Notes: generated by a model not told the origin, from the sequence alone. A DNA stretch of 64,000 nucleotides from Hermatobates lingyangjiaoensis (GCA_026182355.1 JAPFBL010001617.1:2108001-2172000); one strand, 5' to 3'. Positions 1 through 13,000 are shown, numbered from the stretch's first letter. Made by a program: numbers and translations.

Positions 1-956
1 AATTTAAACAACAACTGATTGATGCAACCAAATGACTTCAGCAACTTTTAATGATTTACCAGTTTGTAAATAATAATTATTTGTTAATAATAATTTTTAC
101 CAGATTTACGAGTATGACACTTTTACACACACGGGCTTTTATACATATCACTGCACTCCAGTTCCCTGGGAGAATGATGAGTGATTGGGAGGATCCACTT
201 TTACTGTATCATGAGTCATTGCACCCTCTTCCTAAGCTTGCAAATTGATTTTAATATATTTTTTTAAATTGTAATAACGTAGGTAATATGTTAATTAAAA
301 ACTAAATTTATGGTCTAATGCTCTTCGTTTCTTAGATTGAACATATAATTGTAATATTATCAGAATATATTTAAAATTAAATAAACTTAAATAATATAAA
401 TACTAATATATTCAAAAATGAAGTTGTTTCACTTGTCATGTAAGGATATCTTATACTCTCATCAAACACACTCTAATTAAGAAGAAGTAGGAGTAGCATT
501 GTTATTATCATTTTCACTAAGCACACTCATTTAACGACTCTTAGGCAGTTGGTAAAGTAGGAGTTACTACTGTTGTTGACTGTGTGAAAAAAACTGTTCG
601 TATGCAGTGATCTCACACTTATCCAACACATGAAGTACATTTTATTTAATAGAACAAGATGCAAAGAATGCACAGAACACAACACGGCGAGAAATACAGA
701 ACAAGAAATGGCTTGTGTATCATCACGAAATTGGGCTGGAATAACTAGATTCGTTAGCAATTGAAATGAATTGGAAATCGTTTCTTTAAAACAAGAGCTC
801 TGCGCCACCCTGCGATGTCAGACATGGACTCTTTTGAACTGTGATACACAGTTGATTTAAAAGTACTTTTATTTTCAACAACCATTAAATCCAGCGAGTT
901 TTTTGTATTATCTAGTTCATGCCCATATATGAATAATTATTAAGACAATTTAATTT
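1..956. other. AT-rich flank without a recognised gene
   Basis: No coding region, repeat family or RNA gene recognised. The short open frames (largest 93 codons, minus 527-808) have no family resemblance that I can see. Confidence 0.5.
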
Positions 957-1548
957 CTTACTTTACTATATGTAAAGTATAGTGATCGCGAAAAAATTCG
1001 ATCTCGAGATTTTGACGGAATTACATGTTTGAGGTACCAGAAGTTATTTATGAAGTTTTTTGGATGATGTCGATGTGTGTGTGTGTGTGTGTGGGTGGGT
1101 GGGTGGTGAGTTGTTTAAATAGTGTAGATGTGCTGTATACTTTGAGAGCAATTATGCATAATGAAAAAGTCACTTTTTTTCCAAACATATGTTTTAGACA
1201 TTTTTTCACCTAAACTACTTATTCTAGAGTCAAAATTCTGGCATTATCTTTGAGGCTGCAAAAGCAATAACGAAAAATGTCCTCAGACTTTTAAAACAAC
1301 AGGATATATATTTTTTGTTTAATAAAATGTAAGAATTTTGACTTATAATAAAATCTGAAAGCTTGTGAGAGCTGTACAAGCAATACCGTTTAAAGGATCA
1401 ATATGAAACTATATCCACCCACCTTCACACAGACATCATCGAAAAAACTTCATAAAACGTCTTCTGGGACCTCAAAACATATAATCCCGTCAAAATCTCG
1501 AGATAAAATTTTTTCACGATCACTATTCTTTACTTTTAGTAAAGTAAA
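957..1548 (+). mobile_element. MITE-like element, short form of repeat family A, with long terminal inverted repeats
   Basis: The left end carries a near-palindrome (TTTACTATATGTAAAGT) followed by TAGTGATCGCGAAAAAATTC. The right end carries the same block inverted, ending CTTTACTTTTAGTAAAG. The inverted arms are roughly 120 bp. The inside matches 54410-54660, so it looks like an internally deleted copy of the larger element at 54148-56178. It includes a (GT)n/(GGTG)n tract at 1074-1107. No protein-coding potential. Confidence 0.65.
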
Positions 1549-2984
1549 AAAAATAATGTAAAAAGAGAAAAGTATAAGTAAAAATACCTATCGGTTCAAG
1601 TACATAAAACTACGTGAAATTATGCTATAAAAAAATTTCAGAAAACTTATTACCGCAAATGGCAAAATAGCTCTAAAAATTGAGAACCTAACTTCGAATA
1701 ATGGATAACCTGCTGTTTTAACGGATACTGGATTTGTTTAATCAATCAAATAATTGATTTGTTTAATAATTAATTTACATATTGTTTAATCAAAATTGAG
1801 TAAAAAAATCTGCAAATTACATGTTAATAAAACAAATTTGAAAATATTTTAATGAAGTACTATGATATGTAAGAAGATGTAATTCTAAACCTATAAAAGG
1901 AAACGGAGATCACTCAAACATTTTACAATGCTTTTCTGTGTGTAGATACGTAGATGGCTATTTTAAGAAATGCGTTACTTTCAATCCAGCCTGTAAGTTT
2001 GATTGCTTTAAGAAATCTTAATATCAGATTACCTACCAGAAGGACAAATCAATAGAACCAGTTCCAAAACTTTCGGTTAACAAAATAGAATTTTTTTAAC
2101 ATTTAAAGAAATCATCTGGGCTCCTTAGATATATGATTGATACACTAGTTAAGTCCCTTAGTTTAATAATAATAATATCATATCAGCTTGTTCTGAATCA
2201 ATGATTTAAAGTTTGTTATAACTGATAATTTTATCAGATGTTGCCACAATAATATAAATGAAATTATTAAATTGATTTCTATTAGTTTGATAATACATTA
2301 CAAGAGAGGAGTGATATTATGCTCGTATACCATAGTCACATTAAAATAAAGCCAACAATTAATCAATTGTCGACAAGTTCGATAGATTAAAATTAAATTA
2401 TACCTAAATATAGCACTTCATTTGGGGATTAGTTGAGTGATTTTTTTTTTTCAAAATACAACCGTACTTACTTACATTTGTAACGAATACCACATCTACA
2501 AAGGGAGAATATAAATAACACTCTCTTGTAAATAGCAAAGTATTTATTTGAAATTTCTATCCTTAACTACTACGAATGGAAGCTATGGTTGACATTATGT
2601 GAAGAATGTAGACCCTCTGTCTAGAAGAGAAACCTCTGATCAGATTAACCTGAATGTCAGCAGACCTTGGAAAGGATAAAGATTTTTGTAAAATGATACA
2701 TAAAACTATAGAAGTGAGATACATCTCTAAATGCATTCATGGTCATTAAAGAACTTAAAGTGTGAAATTGAATTTCGTTCCAAAGATCGAATGTAGAATA
2801 TGACAGATATGGCCGCGGAGTGTACGGATCTGGTGAGATTCAGGTTCTCAGTTTAATAATTTTAATGACATATCAGATTGATAAATGATATGTTTCTTAT
2901 AACTGGTAAAATGATTATAATCACCTTTAAACAAATGTTACAGAGTTCAATTAAATGTATTTATAGCTACATTAAATAAAACAA
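1549..2984. other. AT-rich stretch, nothing recognised
   Basis: No supported gene or known repeat. The segment 2560-2860 is less AT-rich than its surroundings and may be an old unrecognised repeat. Confidence 0.4.
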
Positions 2985-3164
2985 AAAAACTTCTGTCAGT
3001 TTGTCCGCAAGATTTTGTCACAAGTAAACTCAGCAACCATAACACATAGTGAGCTGAAACTTTGGCAGTAAATTTGTGTATGTCCAACTTAAAATGTAAG
3101 CTTTAAATAGATTGGAAATTCAACATAGAAGCAAAGTTATGGACTTTTAAGCACAATAAATACC
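2985..3164 (+). mobile_element. Helitron 5'-region fragment
   Basis: It contains GTCAGTTTGTCCGCAAGATTTTG and then GTCACAAGTAAACTCAG..., AGCTGAAACTTTGG and GGAAATTCAAC blocks. The same blocks occur in the same order near the 5' ends of the Helitrons at 60359 and 63015. Both termini are missing. Confidence 0.55.
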
Positions 3165-3735
3165 GTGCAAAAATTGCTTTAAAATTTATATTGGTCAAAC
3201 TGGTAAATCTTTAAAGACGCGTGTAAAACAACACCAATACAACGTAAGTAGACAGGAAAAAAGTAAAGCCTTATTCTTGCATAAAAATAATGAAAATCAT
3301 CATATTGATTGGACAGAAGCTAAATTTATTACCTACGAAAAATCGATGTTGTTAAAAAATCCTCTCTGATTAAATTTAATAGATCAAATATTATAAACAT
3401 TAGTGACGGGCTTTTCAAGATTGATACTTTCATGGCGAAGGCAATAGTCTCTTCTAAGAGTGTTGACAGCTAGCGGATGGATTTGTACTTCTTCTTACTG
3501 TACTCCTTTGTTTCTCCAAACATCCCTCTCCGAACATTTGTCCGTTCCTGGCCTTTACACTCTTTTAAAATACCACTCTTCCCTCCCACTACTCTCAACC
3601 CCTCACCAAGATGTTTCTGCAATAGTGTTTCAGTTGGGTTTTTGACTCTGATGAAGGCCGATTGTTACGGTTGAAAGATCTTAGTCTTTTTGTGGTTTGA
3701 TAATTAATTGATTGTTGTTTCACGTGTTTATGTGA
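3165..3735 (+). mobile_element. Penelope-like element 3' fragment (GIY-YIG endonuclease remnant)
   Basis: Translation from about 3172 gives KIYIGQTGKSLKTRVKQHQY, then KALFLHKNNENHHIDWTEA. This is the GIY-YIG endonuclease of Penelope-like retroelements, with YIG, the Arg and the His of the active region. A stop after KNPL interrupts the C-terminal part. It is followed by a hammerhead-like motif and a tail (GTGGTTTGAT...TTTCACGTG) that recurs at 39829-40076, 43556-43615 and 36190-36230. Confidence 0.75.
3644..3686 (+). ncRNA. Candidate minimal hammerhead ribozyme of a Penelope-like element
   Basis: Core CTGATGA at 3648-3654, hairpin GCCG-ATTGTTA-CGGT at 3657-3671, GAAA at 3673-3676, two-pair stem III AG-AT-CT, then U3682 as cleavage base. 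GACT (3644-3647) pairs exactly with AGTC (3683-3686) as stem I. Penelope-like elements are known to carry minimal hammerheads, but cleavage after UU is less common and the stems are short. Confidence 0.5.
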
Positions 3736-4540
3736 TATCTTGTACATATACTGTTAAATAGCAGAGCAGATTCTGCATTCACGACTGTTTTCAGCAATTG
3801 TTCTTTTTTTCTAATCACTTTTCTATGCTTCGAAGGCAATGAAAAAACAAATTTCCCATGGACATACTGGAGGCAATAACACAGTCCAATGACTGATAAC
3901 ATGCATTAAGGATTAACTATAACTAAATTATAGAAGAATATACAAGCTTTCAACCTCTTAGGTCATCTTCAGATAGAAGAAAGTAAAAACAGATAAATAA
4001 CACAAAATAAGAGTAAAGAGAAAATAGAATATGATTAGTTATCTCCATGAGTTGCGAACTGTTATTTTATGGGTTGCCGTGACGGTTCCTGCCGTTGTGT
4101 TTCCAGCGTGCTTGGTCGCCCATTTTCTTTCTCCTGAAGACGGATCATCCGAAAATTTGAGTTTGTAAGTGTGTCTCTTTCTCTGTGTGTTGCTTTCTTT
4201 CGTTTTTGAACTGATTTGCGTCCAGTTTGGATCGTTTTTTCAAATTTTAAGTGATATATACATATATATAATAAAGTTTAAAACCACAAGGAAAAAGGAG
4301 AACAATAGAATAAATGCTCTGAGGTCATTCACTTTATGTTTTCAGAGAGCAAACAAAGAAGGTAGCATAAAAGTTATGCAGAAGGAAGGTAACGAAATAG
4401 CTGGAAAAATGCTGATAACTTTTGTTACTTTCTTTGTTTCTACTTTGTTTGCTCTCACATGGCTTCAATTGAACGGCCTCAGAGCATTTATTTCTATTGT
4501 TTTTCTTTTACCTTGTGGTTTTATAACTCATTGATTACAT
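3736..4540 (-). mobile_element. Penelope-like element remnant, inverted to the preceding fragment, with an internal palindrome
   Basis: On the minus strand 3902-3720 reads VVNAESALLFNSICTRY. It resembles the N-terminal FN..CL region of these elements and matches VNAETAVNFNDTCLKEDLL in the copy at 56940-57085. 4295-4350 and 4420-4515 are inverted repeats of each other (ATAAATGCTCTGAGG against CCTCAGAGCATTTAT). The pieces meet head to head with the plus-strand fragment upstream. Confidence 0.5.
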
Positions 4541-4871
4541 CACGTGTTCATTGAGATTCTTCTGCATATATTTATGGATTTGAAATGTAAATATATTATA
4601 AGTATGGTATGCAAAGTTGGATTTCCTGAACCCATGCATTCAAAAGATAATTTTTTTTCACAGTTTCTTAATAAATACATTATCATTTTTTTAGTTGATT
4701 GCAGTATACGATTACACTCGTAGTGTAATGAGGATGAAACCATGTTATGAATTTACATATCTCATGGTCCACTGAACGACGTTTACATCATCGCATTTTA
4801 TGTCCAAACGGATAATAATTTTTACAAACCTCTCTTCTGAAGATTCTATAAACTTCTGAAGTTATTATTAA

Positions 4872-5710
4872 CTAGCAATCGTGCCCGTCTTGGACGGGTA
4901 CTTTTCCAAAAAATCGGAGATGATACATGGTATTCCAAAATATCATTAGAAATTATAGGAAATATCATTATTAGTACAGTCTTAAGCAAATGCCTCTGGA
5001 TACACCGCATTAGCTGTCTGTCCTTCAGGTTCATCGAAGAACAAAGAGTAGGAACCTCTGACTCTTGGGCAAGCAAACCACAGTTGACTGAGTGAGAAAA
5101 ACTTGGTCTCACTCACTTCAATTCCTGCAGTAGATAGAGTTTCTCCTTGGGACTTAGTTACCGTCATTGCGAAACAGACGCTGACAGGATACTGCAATCG
5201 TTTGAATGGAAAAGGAGTGGCTTGGAATCAATGGTATGCGTGGTATACACACAGACTCCCCAATACCATACCCAACAGTTCATCTTAACTCTGGGAAACA
5301 CCTTGTCAATAAGCTCAAACACGCAATATATTCATGGACACAAATTAAATTAAAATCAACTAACGATACCTACTTGCTACACCCGTATATTTTCAAAATA
5401 AATATGTCTGTGTAGTTAGCCAAACACGGCTTAAAAGTTCATAACTTCGTTCTGCATTGAATTTTCAATCTATTCAGAGCTTATATTTAAGTTGGACATA
5501 CGCAAATCTTCTGTCAACGTTTCAGCTTGCTATTGTCTTATGGCGGCTGAGTTTACTCGTGACAAAATTTTGCTGATCAACCGAAAACCGACAGACAGAA
5601 ATTTTTCTAAGGGTGGATTTGGTTTCTCTAATATATGAAGCGTAAAAAAAGCTTGAAATGAGTCAGTTCTAAGCAATGTGCGGACAAAACCTTTCTTTTA
5701 TTTATATAGA
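4872..5710 (-). mobile_element. Helitron with both termini, carrying a helicase remnant
   Basis: On the minus strand it starts TCTATATAAATAAAAG (5710 downward) and ends with a hairpin (CCCGTCCAAGACGGG), 12 bases and CTAG (4875-4872). It sits between A and T, the standard Helitron target. 5197-4982 encodes MQYPVSVCFAMTVTKSQGET and FFDEPEGQTANAVYPEAFA, the C-terminal end of a Pif1-type Helitron helicase (FAMTxxKSQG motif). Rep nuclease and most helicase motifs are missing, so it is non-autonomous. 839 bp long. Confidence 0.85.
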
Positions 5711-5714
5711 TATA

Positions 5715-5900
5715 TTTGTGCTGTCAGCGGCGAGCATGCAAGCCACTGGGCTACTCTGGTTCCATACCTTACTTCATTACCAGTGTTTATATTATGCAAA
5801 TATTAAATTAGTTATTTTTTTACAAGTATATATAATACATTTGCACTACTGTTAAAGGCGAGAACGCAAGCCACTGGCTACTCTGGCTCCAATTTTTGGA
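5715..5900 (-). repeat. Tandem repeat with tRNA A-box-like core, about 1.4 units
   Basis: Two copies of a block that reads on the minus strand ACCAGAGTAGCCCAGTGGCT then TGC(A/G)T..TCGCC. TAGCCCAGTGG fits a pol III A box. Same family as 61745-62105, there in plus orientation. It starts right after a Helitron 5' end. Confidence 0.6.
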
Positions 5901-7079
5901 ATTAAATAATAATTTCTTTTATTTTCAGGTAATAAATAATATATATTATAATTTCAGGTCTCTATTTCCACGGAAAATGGGTGAACAAACAAACTCACGA
6001 ACTTTATATAAGTATATGGATTATTGCCTTAATATGACTATTGGATGAGGGCATTTTACACGGAAAAGGACGACTATTAAGTTACAGTTTTGGTCACCTC
6101 TATTATTGTTATATGACAATGATCACATTTTCATTATAATTGATAAACTTGAGATAGCTTCATCAAAAAAAAAACAATACTATTTAATATGGTTATAAGT
6201 TCGATAATACGTTCATTATCATAGGGTTGGGTGTACATCACTCCAAATTTTACTCAAAACAGATCTTAAAACTTATGCAGCGATCAATAATATAATTTTT
6301 CATTTATTTTTCAACCATAACTTATTGTGAACCGAATAAAATGTTCATAAATCTAAGTCATTCTGGCTCCCAAAAGTAAAATTGTAATAACTTCATGAAC
6401 TCCATTGAACAAAATCTTTCGTGGTCTACACTTCATAATAAGCAAATGGATCATATATCAGACCCATTGTCAATCAATGTTTTTCATTTATTTAGTGGTA
6501 ACCATAAAGATATGCTATCAAACTCTATGGTAAAATATAATCAGATTTAAGAACAGCAATTTAATTTTAATATTATTATTTAATGTGGCTATCAGTGAGA
6601 TGAAATGATTTCATCTCATTTGTCCTTCAATTTTCATCATTGTTATAGGGCAATCTGGTATGTTCCTGAAGATGTAACTTCATAGTTTCCTTTTAAATGT
6701 AATACCCCCCCTCTTTCAATATTCTAAATTCCTGGAATTTGTATCACGCAAGTTCATATTAAGATTAAATTTAATACGTATTTAAAATTGTTGGAATGAC
6801 TAGAAGACAAGGTTGAAATTAGTACCCATTTAGATACAGAGGAGAATAAAGGGATTTCCCAAATTTCAATATCACCTAATAAATAATTAGGAAAGTTACT
6901 TTACCACGTCAAGAACTAATGTTTGTTCAATGTTAGTATTTGTCTGAAGGTGCGACTTAGGGATTGTTTAATATATTTCCGATAGATAGCCATCCAACCA
7001 GAGAGAAGCAGTCATCATCATAAACTTATGATGTTTACGAGATCTCTTAACGAATAAATCTGTAAAATATACTTGCTGT
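5901..7079. other. AT-rich stretch, nothing recognised
   Basis: No supported gene or known repeat. Confidence 0.4.
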
Positions 7080-7560
7080 AGATGCTCCTCAAAACGAGGA
7101 AATAGTTGTCATAGAAGCTGCAGCAGCCGAATTATAGAAAACTAAACCTCTTAAAGTATTTCTAATAGATTCACAAGTGGACATACAGAATCTTTCTCAC
7201 AAAACTACAGACTGCAGAAAAATACTAGAGCACCTAACAAACTAGAGGAGGCAGACCAGCTAAGTTTCCATACAAACCTCGCCCATCTTTAATGCTCACC
7301 TCTGCTAGCGTCTTCAAAAGTGCATAATAATGCAGTCTTAAAGAACTATCTGGAAGAAAGTGGTGAAGTCTTATCAGCCAATAACTGATTAACCATAGCT
7401 TTCCTAGTGCTGCATTTGTTACCTCATTCCGAATGGAGACTGACCATGACTACCTGACTGCCAATCTACATGGAATAACAGGCCTCCCATTCCAGGAATG
7501 CGGGAATTGTTCTGTACACATACAAAAAGATGGGAGTACGCTTCCTTACCTTCAGACTCT
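7080..7560 (+). pseudogene. Decayed LINE fragment (RNase H and C-terminal tail)
   Basis: Broken frames give KVFLIDSQVDIQNLS, similar to the VxTDSQAAI motif of LINE RNase H. Further on they give METDHDYLTANLHGITGLPF and QECGNC, similar to the RTGHDYLAAHLHRIGI...C..C tail of many LINEs. Many stops and frameshifts. Clade not assigned. Confidence 0.45.
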
Positions 7561-9401
7561 CGATAATATCAACATTCGATGAGGACAACCAACTACTCAC
7601 AGATATCCTCTTCTATTGGTCAACTCACAACCAACTGGCTTTATACAGCTAAGGGTGAGTGGCATTGGTTAGATATAAATACCATCCAAATAAAAAAAAT
7701 AATGGTACTTGTATATTGAGAAGCGAAAATTTTAACTTGTATTGGTGGTCTAAAAATATAACCTAAAATTTCTTTTTTAAAAAAATACGTCTAAAAACGT
7801 ATTTTGGGAAATAAATTGGATTTTCTTTGACACAATCCTCTCAAAAGCTATAATGCTCATCTCCGTTATATGTACTATATTTTTGGGTATAATACTATTC
7901 TCATTTTACTTTTAGCAAAGCAAAAACACTAAGTTTGCCAATGCCAAATTCTTCAAACCAAAATAAGAATTGATTAATCGGATAAACCTTTCAAGAAGTA
8001 CTTGACAATTAGAAACTGCCTGACTATAGAAAAAAAAATATAATTTAGGGTTTTTTTCTCCGCGAATCATTCTAAATTTCTAATATTTCTTTTGAACAAT
8101 GTGTCATATTGTTCACAAAAACGTGACGATAACAACTTGGAAGGAAACCATAAATTGACTTTCAAATTGATAGGCAGTTTATTATACAATAAACTTTATA
8201 CAATATATAAATATGATCAATTTTTATTATATTCATACCAAAACTTAATATTTTTTTAAACACTCATGTACAATAGATCCTCATTGAACTTAAGAACTTA
8301 TAATAATGCCTTGTATACATCAACTTTACAAACAATGAACATTCATAACAACTCCTCCAATATCATATATAATGTATAACTCTTTTGGTATACTTTTTAG
8401 AATAAAATGTAAAAGGGTTCACTGTTTTAACTTTAGTCCAAGCTCAATATACACCATTGTTTAGTGAATAGCTAGAAATCCAAATCAGAAAACCACATTT
8501 CACTATCTAAGAATCTTGACTTCCGGCACTCAATCTTTCTGCTGAAGGCACAGTCCAACAGGAAACAGACCAAATAGTATTTTGGGTAATAGTGCCATTA
8601 CTACGAGCTGCATGTTCCCATCAGTATACAGTAAATATGTCATGTTAAATTTGTTTAGTGTTAAGTTGACACTAGGAGGTGAAACTTATTTAGTCAACTA
8701 AGTTGACAAATAAACCTTTCGAACTACAGTATGCATTAAACTACTGTAACATCAACAATTTAACAATTACTGAATACATAAATTTACCTTACAAAATTGT
8801 AAAGATCAGCTACAAGTTTTATTTATACTTTACAACAAAATAAAGATTAAAAAAGAACTCCAATTTTTATATCACTTTTACGAGAGAAACAATACAACAA
8901 TTGAATTTAATACTTAATCAGTCATCAATAATTTAACTTTCTATCGCTATTGATCCTACATGTTGAAGCTTTCTGTTTTATGAAGTACATTTTAAAAAAA
9001 TCTGGAAATTTAATATTTTCAAAAACTATTCAAATACACAAATAATAATTCTTCAATTATTAATGAGTAACAAACTAGACGTTCGAAGGTTAAAATGATT
9101 AAAACAGAATAATTTGTAAATGCTTACTTAATATTACTTACATTACATTTTCATACATACTTTTATCTTTAATAATACATCATTTTTTGCTTGATGTAAT
9201 GATTTATTTGTATGATGTAATGTATTAATTTTTAAATGATGTATTTAATAAATAATTTTAATCTTTAATCTAGTGTACATACAGAACACTAGATCAGGAA
9301 CAAAGTTTTAAAATATGGTTGATTAGTTATTACATTATTTCAAAATATACTAAACCGTAATATTATTTCCTGAAGGAAAGAATTTCATTGACCACGAAAA
9401 A
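7561..9401. other. AT-rich downstream flank of TECPR1
   Basis: No supported gene. It includes short TGATGTAAT-type repeats at 9175-9245. The part next to 9401 would be 3' flank or UTR of TECPR1. Confidence 0.4.
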
Positions 9402-9407
9402 TTTATT
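9402..9407 (-). other. Candidate poly(A) signal of TECPR1
   Basis: AATAAA on the minus strand, about 130 bases after the TAA. In DNA this AT-rich the hexamer is common by chance, so this is only the nearest good candidate. Confidence 0.35.
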
Positions 9408-9537
9408 TCAAACTTTGTTGATCTGTAATAAAGAACTGCATTTGCGTTTTATAATATTTGTCAAATGACTCCTCTTAGGTAGAATTGCTACCTGCTACAT
9501 GCATGGAATTTTATGACTTATTCCGAGACAAATTTGT

Positions 9538-9585
9538 TTAACTTTTGAAAACCAAACCTCTACAAGAAATACTACTCCAACCAGC
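9538..9585 (-). CDS. TECPR1: TECPR1 coding exon 25 (last codons and stop)
   Basis: Residues 1251-1265 and a TAA stop. TTTTTTTCAG precedes AGWSSISCRGLVFKS, which replaces the GGWDHISVRA ending of vertebrate TECPR1. Only 48 coding bases; support is the acceptor, the phase and the GW..IS pattern. Confidence 0.85.
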   Translation of the reverse strand, partial: AGWSSISCRGLVFKS

Positions 9586-9950
9586 CTGAAAAAAATTAAC
9601 AATCAATTTACAGATGAAATCCAAAAAAAAATTTAAATAAAATAAATTCTTTTAAATAAATTTAATAAATAAGCTTTATTAATAGTTTTCTCTTCAATTA
9701 GCAGTAGTTCGCTTCTATGATTTCTCTACTCACTCCTGTGAGAATAGTAATAATGTTTTATCATACCTTTTCAAATAGTAAAGTAGTAAAAGATTGAATC
9801 TTTTTTTTTCTTCAAGCAAATTTTCTTCAGTCACTCTTCGCTGGACTTCATACTGAACAGAAAGTAATTGGGGTTGAATACTACTGATTAGACAAATTTT
9901 CAGAACGGGTCTGTCCCCCATAATTTAATCGTAAGTCGGGTTTTACCTAT

Positions 9951-10002
<52 letters not shown>

Positions 10003-13000
10003 TTTGTCGGTTTCAGTTCAGGAGGAATCATCGGAGCGATTCGTCCGTTTTCATCAACTTTTTCTTTAGTGATCATAAGTTTGACACTATGATATTAAGT
10101 TTTCCTCATTCTCTCATTTTCATCGTCTACTTCCTCTACCTTTAGTGAGATTCCTTCCATTTTTACCAAACTGTCCATTTCATATCTGTCTCAAACCTTT
10201 AATCCTGTCAGGGAAATTAACAGTGGGAACACCGCATGCAAGACTCATTATCTATTAAACCCTATCCAAATTCATTTTCTTCTTCGATTATAATATCTTC
10301 ACCTTCTCCAATCAATGTAATACCCTCCCGTATCTGTCGACTTGACAGCTCTGAGTGTGATAGTTTTTTTTGTTGGTAAGGCATCAAGTAATTCAAGCCT
10401 GCATATAAATTACCATCGAACCTCCAAAATAAACATCCCAGGACCTTCTTGTCGAAATCCAAGCGAACGAGTTGTACTTGAAGATGCACTACGTGCGAAA
10501 CCGGACAGACGACTACAAGTACTGTTTCCCAGATAAAACGGATTTATCTACTATTAATATGAATTTTAATAACTTCCGCGGTACTAAAAATATACACACG
10601 TTCAATATTTATCGTTTGTTTTTTCTAGATCAACATTTATTTGTTAATATTTACTCTTTATATAAATTCTTGTTCATTATTTATTTCCTTGTTCTATTAG
10701 TTTTATTGGTTTGATTGTTCCCAATGTGGTGGCTTTTATGTGGGCTTGGCTACAAAACCCATTCCCGTTAGAAAGCGCAGTGGACCTTCCATTACCAATC
10801 AAGCAAATTTCACCGTTTTAATGACTTTATACTTTATATTTTCACCCAGACTCAGTTTCAATGACTGTTTCCTTGTACAAATTCTTCAGACCCTAGTTTT
10901 AACTCTTATGTTACTTTAAGAGCTTCCGAGGAAGCACTATTTATCTCCTCGGAGACAGATATGCACTTGGTCTCAATCATATTGTTAATTATTATAATTT
11001 TATTTTTAAAATATTTCTATATGTTATTTATTAATTTTACCGTGTCTTATTAATTTTGTATATACATTATTTGGTTTTAATTTATTTCATTATATTAACT
11101 TTTTTATTTTATTATTTTTCCTTGCCTCCTTTCCTCCGTTAGATGACGGACTCTGTCAGATTGCTTCTGAAAAGATTAATTCAGTCTTGACTTGCCTTCT
11201 GAATGGCTCACTTCACCTTCCTGATGACGACGGATGCAGAAATATCGTAGTTTTCTCATGTGTTTTTTGTCTTTATTTTATAAATGTACAAACGTATATA
11301 AATAAGATTATTATTGAATAAAAATCAATAGAAAAGCTCACATTTATCCTATGATCCCAAAAAATTCCAGCAGGATTCTCTGTACTAACACCAACTCGTC
11401 TACAAATTACACCCGTTGTAGTGACAGCCCAGACCTCATTTTCAGCAGCAGACACATCATGAAAAGAATCTGGATAAAATATACTCATATGTAACGTATA
11501 AATAAACCACAAATGTCCATAATGGATAAAACTTAATATCTATAAGTATACATATTGTAAATATTTAAAACGTCGTAATTCCATTTAAATAGTCATAAAA
11601 TACATTTAGTACTTAAGCAATTGACACAAACCAGTAGATTCTAGACTCTGCCAGTGACTTCCTTCAGGAAAAACAGGAGAAACTTCATGCCTAACGTGAA
11701 GGTTCCCATTAGTATCGATAACCCAGGCAGACATCTTCGAAACAGATACCTTTTTCAATTTTTTTCCCTTGGGATTTTCTACAGATTCCCAGACTGAACC
11801 TACAGCAGACAAGACGAAATTTATAAGTCCTTGATGCAAAATAAAATAATTTTGATGGAAAAAAATGATTTATAATATACATGCAAAAGGAAGAATAATT
11901 AATTAAATTTAATTCCAGTCGGATAGACAATAGTCAGTCATATATTTTCTAAAGATTTGACAAAGTTTCCTTAACATAAGTTAGGTTTGAAATGCCAACG
12001 ATTTTCCTCTTTTTTTAAACTTTTTTTTTTCATACTCAATATCTTTTTTGTGTAAAAAATTGAAAGAACGTTATCAACATTGAGCAGGATTTTTTTTAAA
12101 ACAGATTAAGATGAGTCAGAACTATCAATGACAAACTGTTTCCTGTTCCTTGTACTTCTTTATCATATCACAGACCACCCACGAACAGTTTCAATATATT
12201 TACGAATAGATCCCATCAGAAGGTGAATTGTGGATATCGGACGTCGATATACGCACATTTTGCATGCATTTACAACATTATCGTACTTAAAATGTTTTAA
12301 GTTTCCTTAACTCTGTACGAAATATTACTTTACTCATAAACAGTAATTGTTTACCCATCTGCAGTTACTCAATAACGTAGTAATATAGAACTCAAGAGCA
12401 ATATATATTTCAAATCCACACATTATGTCTAATTGAATTGCTTCTTGATACCTTAAGGTGATATACCAATTTGTGAGATCTTCTTACTTCATTAACTGTG
12501 CAATCCGTTATACCATAGTGTGGTATTTACTCATATTGGGATTTGGAGTTAATTCACCCCTATGTTCCTAAAGCTCTTAAATGCATATATTTTTTAGATC
12601 TAACCTGAAGAAGAACATCAAGTATTCGAAACGCCTTGATTAGTTTCTTATAATAAACATTTTTTTGGTGTGGAGGCTTAATAATTTCCTCAGTATGAGA
12701 TATTCTTACATTTAAATTAATAAACAAAGTTACTTTTACAAGAAGAAAAAAAAAAGCACTAGCAATGTGTGTAATGAATGATTTTTCACTGAAAACTCTA
12801 TCACTATCTGAAAATAAAATTCATTGATTTTGGAGTAATAATTTTTTAAAAAATTTATAAATAAAATCCATTTATATTGTTATAATATGATACAATATTA
12901 CTCTTTAAAACAATTTTAATTTGAACAAAGATCAATACAGTCAATCTAGAAATGTCACAAATGTGTAAATGGTTCACAGAAATCAAAATGGTTAGTGACT

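Noticed and set aside
4169..4534. 121-codon plus-strand open frame
   Set aside because: It spans an inverted repeat of a Penelope-like remnant and shows no protein family pattern.
10262..10489. 75-codon minus-strand open frame
   Set aside because: No recognised motif; an opposite-strand frame overlaps it. Mentioned only as an unclassified segment.
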